Assembly: GCF_037414475.1 (NCBI RefSeq)
Contig: NZ_CP147913.1
Location: forward strand, 6,570,001-6,634,000
DNA length: 64,000 nucleotides
Source: Myxococcus stipitatus
GTDB lineage: Bacteria; Myxococcota; Myxococcia; Myxococcales; Myxococcaceae
Reading direction: 5' to 3'
The notes under the pieces were generated by a model. The model saw nothing but the letters and a program-made list of their open reading frames with translations. It did no database searches and was not told the origin of the DNA. A program made the position numbers and the translations under genes. Below, one piece after another: positions 43,198 to 52,974 of the stretch (the stretch's first letter is position 1; each line of letters starts with the position of its first letter).

Positions 43198-44127
43198 ATG
43201 AAGGTCTTCCACTCGGTGGCCGAGGCGGGCCGGGCGCTGATCGGCCGGGCGCTCGCTCTGGGCAACTTCGACGGCGTGCACGTGGGGCATCAGGCCCTCT
43301 TCGCGGAGGCACGCCGGCACGCGCCCCCCGCGGCGTTCACCTTCAATCCCCACCCGGGCAAGGTGCTCCAGCCGGACCTTGCGCCCAAGCTCATCACCCT
43401 CCTGCCGCGGCGCCTGGAGCTGCTCTCCGAGCTGGGGCTGGAGGCCACGGTGGTGCAGGCCTTCTCGCGCGACTACGCCCGGACGGTTCCCGCGGACTTC
43501 GAGGCCACGCTGTTCGATGCGCTGGGCGTGGCGCACGTGGTGGTGGGCAGCGACTTCACCTACGGCGCCGCGCGCGCGGGCACGGTGGACACGCTGCGCG
43601 AGGCGGCGGGCCGGCGGGGCGCCCAGGTCCACGTGGTGCCTCCCGTCACGGTGGATGGGGTGGTGGCCTCGTCCTCGCGCGTGCGCGAGTACATCCTGGA
43701 GGGGCGCGTGTCCGCGGCGAGGCGGCTTTTGGGCCGTCCGTTTGATCTGGACGGCATGGTGGTGGCGGGCGCGGGGCGGGGGAGGACCATTGGCTTTCCC
43801 ACCGCCAACGTGGACACCCAGAACGAGCTGCGTCCCGCTCCGGGGGTGTACGCCATCCGAGTGCACTTCCAGGCTGGCGAGTCCGGAGGGACCTGGCACG
43901 GGGGCGCCGCCAACATCGGCATCAAGCCCACCTTTGGTGGCACCGAGGTCACCATCGAGGCGCACCTCCTGGACTTCGCCGGCGACTTGTACGGCCGGGA
44001 GCTGCGGGTGCAGTTCCTGGAGCGGCTGCGTCCCGAGCAGCGCTTCGGCTCCGTGGCGGAGCTGACGGGGCAGATCAAACGCGACGTGGAGGCGGCGCGT
44101 ACGGTGATTGCGCGCACCGCTCCCTGA
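43198..44127 (+). CDS. ribF: Bifunctional riboflavin kinase / FAD synthetase
   Basis: 309 residues from ATG 43198 with GGGGAG 4-9 bases before it. The FAD synthetase half has ALGNFDGVHVGHQAL (nucleotidyltransferase HxGH-like motif), FTFNPHPGKVL and VVGSDFTYG. The riboflavin kinase half (from about 185) has GRTIGFPTANV and the C-terminal GIKPTFGG..VEAHLLDF pattern. It converts riboflavin to FMN and FAD. It lies upstream of pilB on the same strand with a 214-base gap. Confidence 0.96.
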   Translation: MKVFHSVAEAGRALIGRALALGNFDGVHVGHQALFAEARRHAPPAAFTFNPHPGKVLQPDLAPKLITLLPRRLELLSELGLEATVVQAFSRDYARTVPADFEATLFDALGVAHVVVGSDFTYGAARAGTVDTLREAAGRRGAQVHVVPPVTVDGVVASSSRVREYILEGRVSAARRLLGRPFDLDGMVVAGAGRGRTIGFPTANVDTQNELRPAPGVYAIRVHFQAGESGGTWHGGAANIGIKPTFGGTEVTIEAHLLDFAGDLYGRELRVQFLERLRPEQRFGSVAELTGQIKRDVEAARTVIARTAP

Positions 44128-44341
44128 CCGCGCGCATTTTTCCCGTGGTTGTTCAATGGGTTGGAGGCCCGGGCGACCCACGAGGGCGCCTTGACGGATG
44201 TGCGCGGCTCCCCTCTAATCCACTGTCAGGAACCGTGCCAAAGGTGCTGTGGGGCCCCGAGGCATCGCCCCTGGCTCTCCGAGAGCGAGGCGGGCCCCCG
44301 CCCGTCCCATCCTTCGTTGCCACAAGGAAGAGGCTTCACGA

Positions 44342-46042
44342 ATGTCCGGTCGATTGGGTGAACTGCTGGTCCGCGAGAACCTCATCTCCGTCCAGCAACT
44401 GCGCAAGGCCCAGGAAGAGCAGCAGAAGAGCGGCACGCGCATCGGCACCGCGCTCATCAAGACGGGCGCCATCGAGGAGTCGAAGCTCACCGACTTCCTC
44501 TCCAAGCAGTACGGCGTGCCGGCCATCAACCTGAAGGACTTCGACATCGACCCGGACATCATCAAGCTCGTGCCCAAGGAAGTGGCCGAGAAGCACTTGG
44601 TGATTCCCGTCAACCGCGCCGGCCCGTCGCTGATTGTCGCGATGTGCGACCCGTCCAACATCTTCGCGGTGGACGACCTGAAGTTCCTCACCGGCTACAA
44701 CATCGAGACGGTGGTGGCGTCGGAGGTCTCCATCCGCGAGGCCATCGAGCGGTACTACGCGGAGAAGGGCCCCTCGATGGAGGACATCGTCGGCGACGTG
44801 GCCGACGACATCGAGCTGGCGAAGGAGGAGACGGAGAACATCGACGAGATGGCCAAGGCCGCGGATGACGCGCCGGTGGTCAAGCTCGTGAACCTCATCC
44901 TGATGGACGCCATCAAGAAGCGCGCGTCCGACATCCACATCGAGCCCTACGAGCGCGACTTCCGCGTCCGCTTCCGCATCGACGGCGTGATGTACGAGGT
45001 GATGCGTCCGCCCATGAAGCTTCGCAACGCGATCACCTCGCGTTTGAAGATCATGGCCTCGCTCGACATCTCCGAGCGCCGGCTGCCGCAGGACGGCCGC
45101 ATCAAGATCAAGATTGGCGGCGGCAAGGAGATGGACTTCCGCGTGAGCGTGTGCCCCACGCTCTTCGGCGAGAAGGTCGTCATGCGGTTGCTCGACAAGA
45201 GCAACCTCCAGCTCGACATGACGAAGCTGGGCTTCGACCCGGAGCCGCTGGCCTGGTTCAAGGAGGCCATCGACCGGCCGTACGGCATGGTGCTGGTGAC
45301 GGGCCCCACGGGCTCGGGCAAGACGACGACGCTGTACTCGGCGCTCTCCAGCCTCAACGACGTGGGCACCAACATCTGCACCGCCGAGGACCCGGTCGAG
45401 TTCAACTTCGCCGGCATCAACCAGGTGCAGATGCATGACGACATCGGCCTGAACTTCGCCGCCGCCCTGCGCAGCTTCCTGCGCCAGGACCCGGACATCA
45501 TCATGATTGGTGAGATCCGCGACTTCGAGACGGCGGAAATCGGCGTGAAGGCCGCGCTCACGGGCCACCTGGTGCTCTCCACGCTGCACACCAACGACGC
45601 CCCGGGCACGGTGAGCCGTCTGCTCAACATGGGCATCGAGCCGTTCCTCGTGACGGCCTCGCTCAACCTCATCCTCGCCCAGCGTCTGGCGCGCCGGTTG
45701 TGCCCCGCGTGCAAGAAGCCCGCGGAGCACGTGGACGAGCAGGCCCTCATCGACGCGGGTGTCCCGCCGGACAAGATTGGCACCTTCACGATGTACGAGA
45801 AGGTCGGCTGCCGCGACTGCAATGACCGTGGCTACCGGGGCCGCGTGGCCATCTACGAGGTCATGCCCTTCTGGGATGGCCTCAAGGAGCTGGTCATCAA
45901 CGGCGCGTCCGCCGCGGAGCTCAAGCAGGAGGCCATCCGTCTGGGCATGAGCAGCCTGCGCATGAGCGGTCTGCGCAAGATGATGGACGGCGCCACCACC
46001 CTGGAAGAAGTGGTCGGCAACACCGCCCCGGACCGCTTCTAG
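44342..46042 (+). CDS. pilB: Type IV pilus extension ATPase PilB
   Basis: 566 residues, the length I recall for M. xanthus PilB. N-terminal MshEN/GspE-type domain (residues 1-150), then the secretion ATPase core: Walker A GPTGSGKTTT, Asp box, GEIRDFETAEIGVKAALTGH (Walker B), His box, and the zinc-binding tetracysteine (CPACKK ... CRDCNDRGYRGR). MshEN domains bind c-di-GMP. It powers pilin polymerisation at the inner-membrane base of the machine. It is first of five co-directional pil genes; the gap to pilT is 38 bases. Confidence 0.97.
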   Translation: MSGRLGELLVRENLISVQQLRKAQEEQQKSGTRIGTALIKTGAIEESKLTDFLSKQYGVPAINLKDFDIDPDIIKLVPKEVAEKHLVIPVNRAGPSLIVAMCDPSNIFAVDDLKFLTGYNIETVVASEVSIREAIERYYAEKGPSMEDIVGDVADDIELAKEETENIDEMAKAADDAPVVKLVNLILMDAIKKRASDIHIEPYERDFRVRFRIDGVMYEVMRPPMKLRNAITSRLKIMASLDISERRLPQDGRIKIKIGGGKEMDFRVSVCPTLFGEKVVMRLLDKSNLQLDMTKLGFDPEPLAWFKEAIDRPYGMVLVTGPTGSGKTTTLYSALSSLNDVGTNICTAEDPVEFNFAGINQVQMHDDIGLNFAAALRSFLRQDPDIIMIGEIRDFETAEIGVKAALTGHLVLSTLHTNDAPGTVSRLLNMGIEPFLVTASLNLILAQRLARRLCPACKKPAEHVDEQALIDAGVPPDKIGTFTMYEKVGCRDCNDRGYRGRVAIYEVMPFWDGLKELVINGASAAELKQEAIRLGMSSLRMSGLRKMMDGATTLEEVVGNTAPDRF

Positions 46043-46080
46043 TCACCCTCTCCACCGCCTGACCGAAGGACTCCCCCACC

Positions 46081-47193
46081 GTGGCCAACCTGCACCAGCT
46101 CCTCAAGGCGATGGTCGAGAAGGGCGCTTCCGACCTCCACGTCACCACCGGCTCTCCGCCGCAGCTGCGCGTGGACGGCGAGCTTGTCCCCTTGAAGACG
46201 GCGCCGTTGACGCCCGTGGAGACCAAGCAGCTCTGCTACTCCATCCTCACGGACGCCCAGAAGCACAAGTTCGAGGAGGACAACGAGCTGGACTTGTCCT
46301 TCGGCGTGAAGGGCCTGTCGCGCTTCCGCGCCAACATCTTCATGCAGCGTGGCGCGGTGGCCGGGGCCTTCCGCACCATTCCCTTCAAGATTCTGACCTT
46401 CCAGGAGCTGGGCCTGCCGCCCGTGGTCGCCGAGCTGGTGAAGAAGCCGCGCGGCCTCATCCTGGTGACGGGCCCCACGGGCTCGGGCAAGTCCACCACG
46501 CTGGCCTCGATGATCGACAAGATCAACACCGAGCGTCATGAGCACATCATGACCATCGAGGACCCCATCGAGTACCTGCACCCACACAAGAACTGCCTAG
46601 TGAACCAGCGCGAGGTGGGAGCGGACACTCGAAACTTCAAGACGGCGCTCAAGTACATCCTCCGCCAGGACCCGGACGTGGTGCTGGTGGGTGAGCTCCG
46701 AGACCTCGAGACCATCGAAGCGGCGCTCACCATCGCGGAGACGGGCCACATCTGCTACGCGACGCTGCACACTAACAGCGCGGTGCAGACCATCAACCGC
46801 GTGCTGGACGTCTTCCCGCCGTACCAGCAGCCGCAGGTGCGCGCCCAGCTCTCCTTCGTGCTGGAGGGCGTGATGAGTCAGGCGCTGGTGGCCAAGGCGG
46901 GCGCTCCGGGCCGCGTGCTGGCCCTGGAGGTCATGGTGCCCAACCCCGCCATCCGGAACCTCATCCGCGAGGACAAGGTCCATCAGATCTACTCCTCCAT
47001 GCAGGTGGGTCAGGCGAAGTTCGGCATGCAGACCTTCAACCAGGCGCTCGCCGCGCTGCTCCTGCGGCGGGTCATCACCCAGGATGAGGCCTTCGGACGC
47101 TCCAGTGATGCGGAAGAGCTGCGCAACATCCTGGCCACGGGCGGTGGAATGCCTGTGGGACAGAGGCCCGCTGGCGGGCCGGCGGGTCGTTAG
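46081..47193 (+). CDS. pilT: Type IV pilus retraction ATPase PilT
   Basis: 370 residues from GTG 46081. Walker A GPTGSGKSTT, Walker B region VVLVGELRDLETIEAAL, His box ATLHTNSAVQTINR, and the PilT hallmark AIRNLIRE. It lacks the MshEN domain and zinc motif of PilB. It drives pilus depolymerisation and retraction, producing the pulling force of social motility. Lies between pilB and pilC. Confidence 0.97.
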   Translation: MANLHQLLKAMVEKGASDLHVTTGSPPQLRVDGELVPLKTAPLTPVETKQLCYSILTDAQKHKFEEDNELDLSFGVKGLSRFRANIFMQRGAVAGAFRTIPFKILTFQELGLPPVVAELVKKPRGLILVTGPTGSGKSTTLASMIDKINTERHEHIMTIEDPIEYLHPHKNCLVNQREVGADTRNFKTALKYILRQDPDVVLVGELRDLETIEAALTIAETGHICYATLHTNSAVQTINRVLDVFPPYQQPQVRAQLSFVLEGVMSQALVAKAGAPGRVLALEVMVPNPAIRNLIREDKVHQIYSSMQVGQAKFGMQTFNQALAALLLRRVITQDEAFGRSSDAEELRNILATGGGMPVGQRPAGGPAGR

Positions 47194-47250
47194 TTCCTGG
47201 TTTTGAGATTCAGCGGTTAGACTCGCGCGGCGTCCGCGGAGGTCGAGCTC

Positions 47251-48504
47251 ATGGCAGCACCAGCAGTCCAGAAGGCAACAGCTTCCAAGAAGAACACGTC
47301 CCAGTTCCTCTGGGAGGCGAAGACCAAGGCCGGTGAGACGAAGAAGGGCGAGATGGAGGCCTCCGACCTGGAGGCCGTCAATGCCCGTCTCAAGTCCCTG
47401 GGGCTCAACCCGGTCAAGGTCCGCAAGAAGGGCGCGCTGGACGGCGAAATCACCCTGCCGGGCCTGGGCGGGGTGACGGGCAAGGACATCCTCGTCTTCA
47501 CCCGTCAGTTCGCGACGATGATCGACGCCGGCCTTCCGCTGGTGCAGTGCCTCGACATCCTCGCCAGCCAGATGGACAACCCCGCCTTCAAGAAGGTGGT
47601 GATGGCCATCAAGGGGAGGGTGGAGCAGGGCAGCACGTTCGCGGACGCGCTGAAGGAGCACCCCAAGGTCTTCGACGAGCTCTACACCCAGTTGTGCGCG
47701 GCCGGCGAAGTGGGCGGTATCCTCGACACCATCCTCAACCGTCTGGCGGCCTACCGGGAGAAGTCGGAGAAGCTCAAGCGCAAGGTGAAGGGCGCGATGA
47801 CCTATCCGGCCATCGTCATCCTGGTGGCCATCGGCGTGACGGCGCTCCTGCTCCTGAAGGTGACGCCCGTGTTCGCGGCGATGTTCGCGGACTTCGGCTC
47901 GGCGCTGCCGGCTCCCACCCAGTTCGTGGTGGACCTGTCGCAGTGGGCTCAGGACTACGGCCTCTACGTCTTCCTGTCCATCGTCGCGGTCGTCGTCGCC
48001 TTTTCGTGGAGCTACAAGCAGCCCGCGGGGCGCAAGTTCTGGGACAAGGTGTTCCTCAAGATGCCGCTGTTCGGCCCCGTGTTGCGCAAGGTGGCGGTGG
48101 CGCGCTTCACGCGTACGCTGGGCACGATGATCTCCTCCGGCGTTCCCATCCTCGACGCGCTGGACGTGACGGCGAAGACGGCCGGCAACCGCACCGTGGA
48201 AGAGGCCATCTACTACGTGCGCAGCAAGATCTCCGAAGGCAAGAACATCGCGGGTCCGCTGGCGGAAACGAAGGTGTTCCCCTCCATGGTGGTGCAGATG
48301 ATTGGCGTCGGTGAGGCCACGGGCGCCATGGACACCATGCTCAACAAGATCGCCGACTTCTACGATGACGAGGTGGACACCGCCGTCGGCGCGTTGACGG
48401 CGATGATTGAACCTCTGTTGATGGTGTTCCTCGGCGGCGTGGTCGGTGGCTTCCTCATCGCCATGTACCTGCCCATCTTCTCCATTGCCGGCGCGATCAA
48501 GTAG
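47251..48504 (+). CDS. pilC: Type IV pilus inner-membrane platform protein PilC
   Basis: 417 residues from ATG 47251, with GGAGG upstream. Two T2SSF domains: the first begins FTRQFATMIDAGLPLVQCL (about 75), the second FTRTLGTMISSGVPILDAL (about 290). Each ends in membrane segments, plus one central pair (TYPAIVILVAIGVTALLLLK; LSIVAVVVAFSW). The N-terminal cytoplasmic region is Lys-rich. PilC couples PilB/PilT to the growing pilus. A small CGCGG-CGT-CCGCG hairpin precedes its ribosome site (47226-47238). Confidence 0.96.
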   Translation: MAAPAVQKATASKKNTSQFLWEAKTKAGETKKGEMEASDLEAVNARLKSLGLNPVKVRKKGALDGEITLPGLGGVTGKDILVFTRQFATMIDAGLPLVQCLDILASQMDNPAFKKVVMAIKGRVEQGSTFADALKEHPKVFDELYTQLCAAGEVGGILDTILNRLAAYREKSEKLKRKVKGAMTYPAIVILVAIGVTALLLLKVTPVFAAMFADFGSALPAPTQFVVDLSQWAQDYGLYVFLSIVAVVVAFSWSYKQPAGRKFWDKVFLKMPLFGPVLRKVAVARFTRTLGTMISSGVPILDALDVTAKTAGNRTVEEAIYYVRSKISEGKNIAGPLAETKVFPSMVVQMIGVGEATGAMDTMLNKIADFYDDEVDTAVGALTAMIEPLLMVFLGGVVGGFLIAMYLPIFSIAGAIK

Positions 48505-48520
48505 CTCCGCGGTCTCCAGT

Positions 48521-50104
48521 GTGCGCGCGGACGCGACGGAGCGTCTGCGTGTCCGTCTGGTCTGGTTGGTGTTGTTCCGCACGGTGGCGGCAAGCCTCTC
48601 GCTCGTCATCACCGTGGGCCGCCTCCTGCTTCAGCCTTTCGAGGAGCCGAGCCAGGCGGACTCGCTCTCGCTGGGCGTCATCATCGCCGCGTACATCTCC
48701 ACGGTGGTGGTGGGGGTTCGGCTCCGGCGTGGCAAGGCCGGGCGGCTGGACGCCTGGGTCCAGGTGGTGGGTGACGTCGTCATCGCCACGGGCTTGGTGT
48801 ACTTGAGCGGAGGGTCCGACTCTCCGCTGACCTTCCTCTACAGCCTGGCCGTCATCGGCGCCGCCGTGGTGTTGGAGGGGCGGGGCGCGTTGTGGGTGGC
48901 GGCAGCGGGCGCGGTGGCCTTCTCTGGGCTCGTGGTGGTGCTGCGCCTGTCGAGCGACACGCCCATGGGGCCGGTGCTCTCCAGCCGCGGTCTCTTCGTG
49001 CTGGGCAGCAACCTCCTGGCGCTGGCGCTCATCGCAGTGCTCGCGGGCTATCTGGCGCGCCAGCTCTCCGCGACAGGTGGCGCGCTGTCCGCGCGCGAGG
49101 AGGACCTGCGCAGGCTGGGGGGACTCCAGCAGCAGATTCTCTCGTCGATGCCTTCGGGCCTCATCACCTGCGACGCCCAGCGGCGCGTCACCTACGTCAA
49201 CGCCGCCGCGCGAGCCATCCTCCATGTCGAGGATGGGCTCCATACGGGGCAACCGTTGGAGTCCCTCCTCCCGGGTGTTTCGGGGCTCGCGCCGCGCTCC
49301 TCGCGCGGAGAGCTGGTGGTGAACACGAACCATGGCCAGCGGCGCATCCTCGGCCTGTCGGTGACGCCGCTGGAAGGCGAGCCCGGGGCGCTCCTCATCG
49401 TCTTCCAGGACCTGACGGAGCTGCGGCGGATGGAGGAGGACCTCAAGCGCTCGGACCGGCTCGCGAGCCTGGGCGCGCTCTCCGCGCAGCTCGCGCATGA
49501 GCTGCGCAATCCCCTGGCCGCGATGCGAGGCTCCGCGCAGCTCCTGGCGCAGGAGCGCTCCACGGACATGGTGTCCCTCAAGCTCACCAACATCCTGGTG
49601 CGCGAGTCCGACCGGCTGGCGCGGCTGGTGGAGGACTTCCTGCGCTTCGCCCGTCCTCCCGAGCCGGTGCGCCGGGAGGTCCACCTGGACGCGCTGCTGA
49701 CGGAGACGGTGGACATGCTGCGCGCGGACCCCCTGGCCAGGGACGTGAAGGTGGAGGTGTCCGCGCAGGAGCGGCTGCTGGCGGCGGTGGACCCCGACCA
49801 GTTGCGTCAGGTGCTCATCAACCTGGTGCGCAACGGCTTCCAGGCGGCGGGCCCCAGGGGTGAGGTGAAGGTGGGGTTGGCGCGAGGTGAGCGGGAAGCC
49901 CAGATTCGTGTGTGGGACTCGGCGGGGAGCATCACCGAGGAGATGATGGGGCACCTGTTCGAGCCCTTCTTCACCACGAGGGATGGAGGCACGGGATTGG
50001 GCCTGTCCACCGCGCACTCCATCATCCGGGCTCATGGCGGTACCATCCGTGTGCGCTCGGCGCCGGCCGAGGGAACGGAGTTCGTCGTGGGGTTGCCGCT
50101 GTGA
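48521..50104 (+). CDS. pilS: Sensor histidine kinase PilS
   Basis: 527 residues from GTG 48521, the first start codon after the pilC stop in this frame; no strong Shine-Dalgarno is visible, so the start is uncertain. N-terminal region has six hydrophobic segments (about 10-200), then a PAS domain (about 215-305). HisKA has the phospho-His in LAHELRNPLAAMRGS (about 325), and HATPase has LINLVRNGFQAA, LFEPFFTTRDGGTGLGLSTA. In pilus systems PilS senses pilin in the membrane and phosphorylates PilR. Overlaps pilR by GTGA. Confidence 0.94.
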   Translation: MRADATERLRVRLVWLVLFRTVAASLSLVITVGRLLLQPFEEPSQADSLSLGVIIAAYISTVVVGVRLRRGKAGRLDAWVQVVGDVVIATGLVYLSGGSDSPLTFLYSLAVIGAAVVLEGRGALWVAAAGAVAFSGLVVVLRLSSDTPMGPVLSSRGLFVLGSNLLALALIAVLAGYLARQLSATGGALSAREEDLRRLGGLQQQILSSMPSGLITCDAQRRVTYVNAAARAILHVEDGLHTGQPLESLLPGVSGLAPRSSRGELVVNTNHGQRRILGLSVTPLEGEPGALLIVFQDLTELRRMEEDLKRSDRLASLGALSAQLAHELRNPLAAMRGSAQLLAQERSTDMVSLKLTNILVRESDRLARLVEDFLRFARPPEPVRREVHLDALLTETVDMLRADPLARDVKVEVSAQERLLAAVDPDQLRQVLINLVRNGFQAAGPRGEVKVGLARGEREAQIRVWDSAGSITEEMMGHLFEPFFTTRDGGTGLGLSTAHSIIRAHGGTIRVRSAPAEGTEFVVGLPL

Positions 50105-51540
50105 CGACAACGACAACACATGCAGGTGAGGGCGCGCGAGGCCACGTCCTGGTGGTGGACGACGAGCTGTCGATGCGCGAGTACCTGGAGCTCCTCCTTC
50201 ACCGTGACGGCTACGCGGTGACGAGCGTGCCCGGTGTGAAGCCCGCGTGCGAGCTCCTGTCGCGTGACGGGGTGGACCTGGTCATCTCCGACATGAAGTT
50301 GGGGACGGGCAGCGGCCTGGATGTGCTGCGCGCGGCGCGTGCGCGCAAGGAGCCGCCGGAGGTGGTGTTGATTACCGCCTTCGGAACGCCCTCCGCCGCG
50401 GTGGAGGCGATGCGCGAGGGGGCGTACGACTACATCTGCAAGCCCTTCGACAACGAGGAGCTTCGACTGCTGGTCCAGAAGGCGCTGGAGAAGCGCCTCC
50501 TGCGGCAGGAGAACACGACGCTGCGAGCGCGGCTGTTGCCGGGGCTGGGCGTCGCGGTGGGGAAGAGCGCGCGCATGCAGGCGGTGTGGTCCCTGGTGGA
50601 GAAGGTGGCGCCGGGGCGCAGCACGGTGCTGGTGACGGGGGAGAGCGGCACGGGGAAGGAGCTGGTGGCGCGCGCCATCCACATGCGCGGCAGCCGTGCG
50701 GCGCAACCGTTCCTGCCCTTCAACTGCGCGGCGCTCAACGAGGGCACGCTGGAGAGCGAGCTGTTCGGTCACGTGAAGGGGGCCTTCACGGGGGCGCTGC
50801 AGGAGCGCTCGGGCCTGTTGGTGTCGGCGGGGGAGGGGACGGTGATGTTGGACGAGGTGGGGGAGATGCCGCTGGCCACGCAGGTGAAGCTCCTGCGGGT
50901 GTTGCAGGAGCGGAAGGTGAAGCCGGTGGGCAGCGCGGCGGAGGTGCCCTTCCAGGCGCGCGTCATCGCCGCGACCAACCGGAGGCTGGAGGCGGAGGTG
51001 AAGGCGGGGCGCTTTCGCGAGGACCTCTTCTACCGGCTCAATGTCATTACGTTGGAGTTGCCGCCATTGCGTGAGCGCACGGGCGACATCTCGCTGTTGG
51101 CCAGCCACTTCCTCTCGAGGATGGCGGAGGAACTGGGGCGGCCGGGCTTGCGCTTCTCGCCAGAGACGTTGGCGATACTCGAGCGCTATGCGTTCCCCGG
51201 CAACGTGCGGCAGTTGCAGAACATGGTGGAGCGCGCGGCCACGCTGTCGGACTCGGACCTCCTGGGGCCCTCGACATTGCCGCCAGCGGTGCGAGGTGAG
51301 GTGGAGCCAGTGGTTCGTCCCGGGGAGCCGGGCGAGCCGCAGTTGGGTTCGGGCTTCAACCTGGAGCGCCACCTGGATGACAGCGAGCGACGGTACCTGC
51401 TGGCGGCGCTGAAGCAGGCGGGTGGTGTGAAGACGCGGGCAGCGGACCTGCTGGGCCTGTCCTTCCGCTCGTTCCGCTACCGGCTGGCGAAGCACGGCCT
51501 CACGGATGAGTTGGACGAGCCGGTGCGAAACGGGGGCTGA
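50101..51540 (+). CDS. pilR: Sigma-54-dependent response regulator PilR
   Basis: 479 residues from GTG 50101, coupled to pilS. Receiver domain (VVDDE, phospho-Asp in LVISDMKLG, Lys in CKPFDN), AAA+ domain with Walker A GESGTGKE, the sigma-54 contact loop GAFTGA and Walker B MLDEVGEMP, and a Fis-type helix-turn-helix (KTRAADLLGLSFRSFRYRL). It activates sigma-54 promoters; the one recognisable in the window is before pilA at 63.83 kb, on the far side of the glycan genes. Confidence 0.95.
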   Translation: MTTTTTHAGEGARGHVLVVDDELSMREYLELLLHRDGYAVTSVPGVKPACELLSRDGVDLVISDMKLGTGSGLDVLRAARARKEPPEVVLITAFGTPSAAVEAMREGAYDYICKPFDNEELRLLVQKALEKRLLRQENTTLRARLLPGLGVAVGKSARMQAVWSLVEKVAPGRSTVLVTGESGTGKELVARAIHMRGSRAAQPFLPFNCAALNEGTLESELFGHVKGAFTGALQERSGLLVSAGEGTVMLDEVGEMPLATQVKLLRVLQERKVKPVGSAAEVPFQARVIAATNRRLEAEVKAGRFREDLFYRLNVITLELPPLRERTGDISLLASHFLSRMAEELGRPGLRFSPETLAILERYAFPGNVRQLQNMVERAATLSDSDLLGPSTLPPAVRGEVEPVVRPGEPGEPQLGSGFNLERHLDDSERRYLLAALKQAGGVKTRAADLLGLSFRSFRYRLAKHGLTDELDEPVRNGG

Positions 51541-51564
51541 GCCCTGGGGGCCGTGGGCGTCCGG

Positions 51565-52974
51565 CTAGAAACCGAGCGCCGCCCTGGCTCCGTCCGCGGC
51601 CTCGAGTCCCATGCGCCAGTTGGCGTCCTGGCTGTTGTAGGAGAAGCGGCCGCCCCGTCCGATGGAGCTCAATCTCTCGAAGCCGTCGAGGTGCGTCTGC
51701 AGGGGCTGGAGGACCCGCTGATAGCCGGGCTGGTACACGGGAAAGCAGCGGGGCAGGCGCACGACGTGGACGCGTCCCACGGGCGTTGAGCCCAGCAGTC
51801 CGACCGACTCGAGCTCCCGCTGTGCAAGCGCGGCCATGGCCTCGTCACTGTGTGTCCACAGGTCCTCTTCCTGCGCGCACCAGTACTCCACGCAGAGGAT
51901 GGAGGAGCGCTCCTGTCCATAGAGCCCAGGGACCCAGTTGCGGAAGTTCGTCACGCGGCATGTCCGCACAGCGCGCGTGTGCATCTCCAGCCAGGACTCA
52001 GGGAACAGGTTCGTCCCATGAACCTCCAGGTACACGAGGACCGCGCTGCGGAAGGTGAGCACGTCACGTGCTTCGACGAGGGCGCGTTGGACCTCGGGAG
52101 GTTGTCCGGGGAGTTGGGCCACCAAGGGCACCAGGGGAGCGCTGGAGATGACGAAGTCGTAGGCCCGCGAGCCCTTCGCGGTGCGCAGTCCCGTCACCTT
52201 CCGGCCCTCGACCTCGAGTGCCTCCACACGGCTCTCGAGGAGCACCTCACCACCGTTGTCACGGATGAACCGCGCCATGCGCTCGTACACCTCGCCCGTG
52301 CCGCGATGAGGGAAGGGGAACTTCTCGGTGACCTGCTTGACGGCCCGGGCACGAGTGATGCCGACCCCCATGCGCAGGGCATTGAGCACGGTGTCGATGA
52401 GCGAGGAGTCCTTGGAGGCGGAGCCGGAGACACCCGCGTCGATTTGCGAGCACGGCCGTCCGAAGAACTTCTCGTTGTAGTCGCGGAAGAACTGCTCGAA
52501 GACGCGGCGGCCGAAGCGCTGCACCAGCCAGTCCTCGAAGGTGCGCACCTCCGGGAGCGGGCGAAGCTGCTGCATGCCGTACTCGAGGACACACCGGACG
52601 GACTCGGTGAAGCCCACCTTGCGCACCACGTCCGCCACCTGGAGCGGATAGCGCAGCACCTGGCCGTCGTTGCGCAAGACGCCAGGATGGGACTCGACGG
52701 TGGCCCAGTCCTGTCCCACGACGCTCTCCCACAGGGCGTTGATGCGCGCGTCCTGGGTGTAGAAGCGGTGGGGGCCCAGGTCCACGCGCTGATTCCACAG
52801 GTCCAGACTGCGCGCCAGTCCTCCCACGACGCGGCTGCCTTCATGGACCTCGACCTGCGCCCCTGCGCGAGCCAGCACATAGGCCGCGGTGAGCCCCGCC
52901 GGGCCGGCGCCCACCACCGCGATGCGAGGGTGTGAAGACCGTGCGGAGGGGGCGCTGCTGGCGGAGGAACTCAT
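51565..52974 (-). CDS. FAD-dependent amine oxidoreductase-like protein (glycan cluster)
   Basis: 469 residues from ATG 52974. The N-terminal Rossmann motif is RIAVVGAGPAGLTAAYVL, followed by EVHEGSRVVGGLAR (GG motif of flavin amine oxidase-like proteins) and DLGPHRFYTQD. The C-terminus closes with FSYNSQDANWRMGLEAA, completing the FAD site. Family members include UDP-galactopyranose mutase-like and protoporphyrinogen oxidase-like enzymes; in polysaccharide clusters such proteins act on nucleotide sugars or lipid intermediates, but the substrate here is unknown. The start overlaps the upstream methyltransferase stop by ATGA. Confidence 0.8.
   Translation of the reverse strand: MSSSASSAPSARSSHPRIAVVGAGPAGLTAAYVLARAGAQVEVHEGSRVVGGLARSLDLWNQRVDLGPHRFYTQDARINALWESVVGQDWATVESHPGVLRNDGQVLRYPLQVADVVRKVGFTESVRCVLEYGMQQLRPLPEVRTFEDWLVQRFGRRVFEQFFRDYNEKFFGRPCSQIDAGVSGSASKDSSLIDTVLNALRMGVGITRARAVKQVTEKFPFPHRGTGEVYERMARFIRDNGGEVLLESRVEALEVEGRKVTGLRTAKGSRAYDFVISSAPLVPLVAQLPGQPPEVQRALVEARDVLTFRSAVLVYLEVHGTNLFPESWLEMHTRAVRTCRVTNFRNWVPGLYGQERSSILCVEYWCAQEEDLWTHSDEAMAALAQRELESVGLLGSTPVGRVHVVRLPRCFPVYQPGYQRVLQPLQTHLDGFERLSSIGRGGRFSYNSQDANWRMGLEAADGARAALGF

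Noticed and set aside
44128..44341. Sigma-54 or sigma-70 promoter before pilB
   Set aside because: No GG-N10-GC pair or convincing -35/-10 found by eye in this leader. pilB may depend on ribF read-through or an unrecognised promoter.
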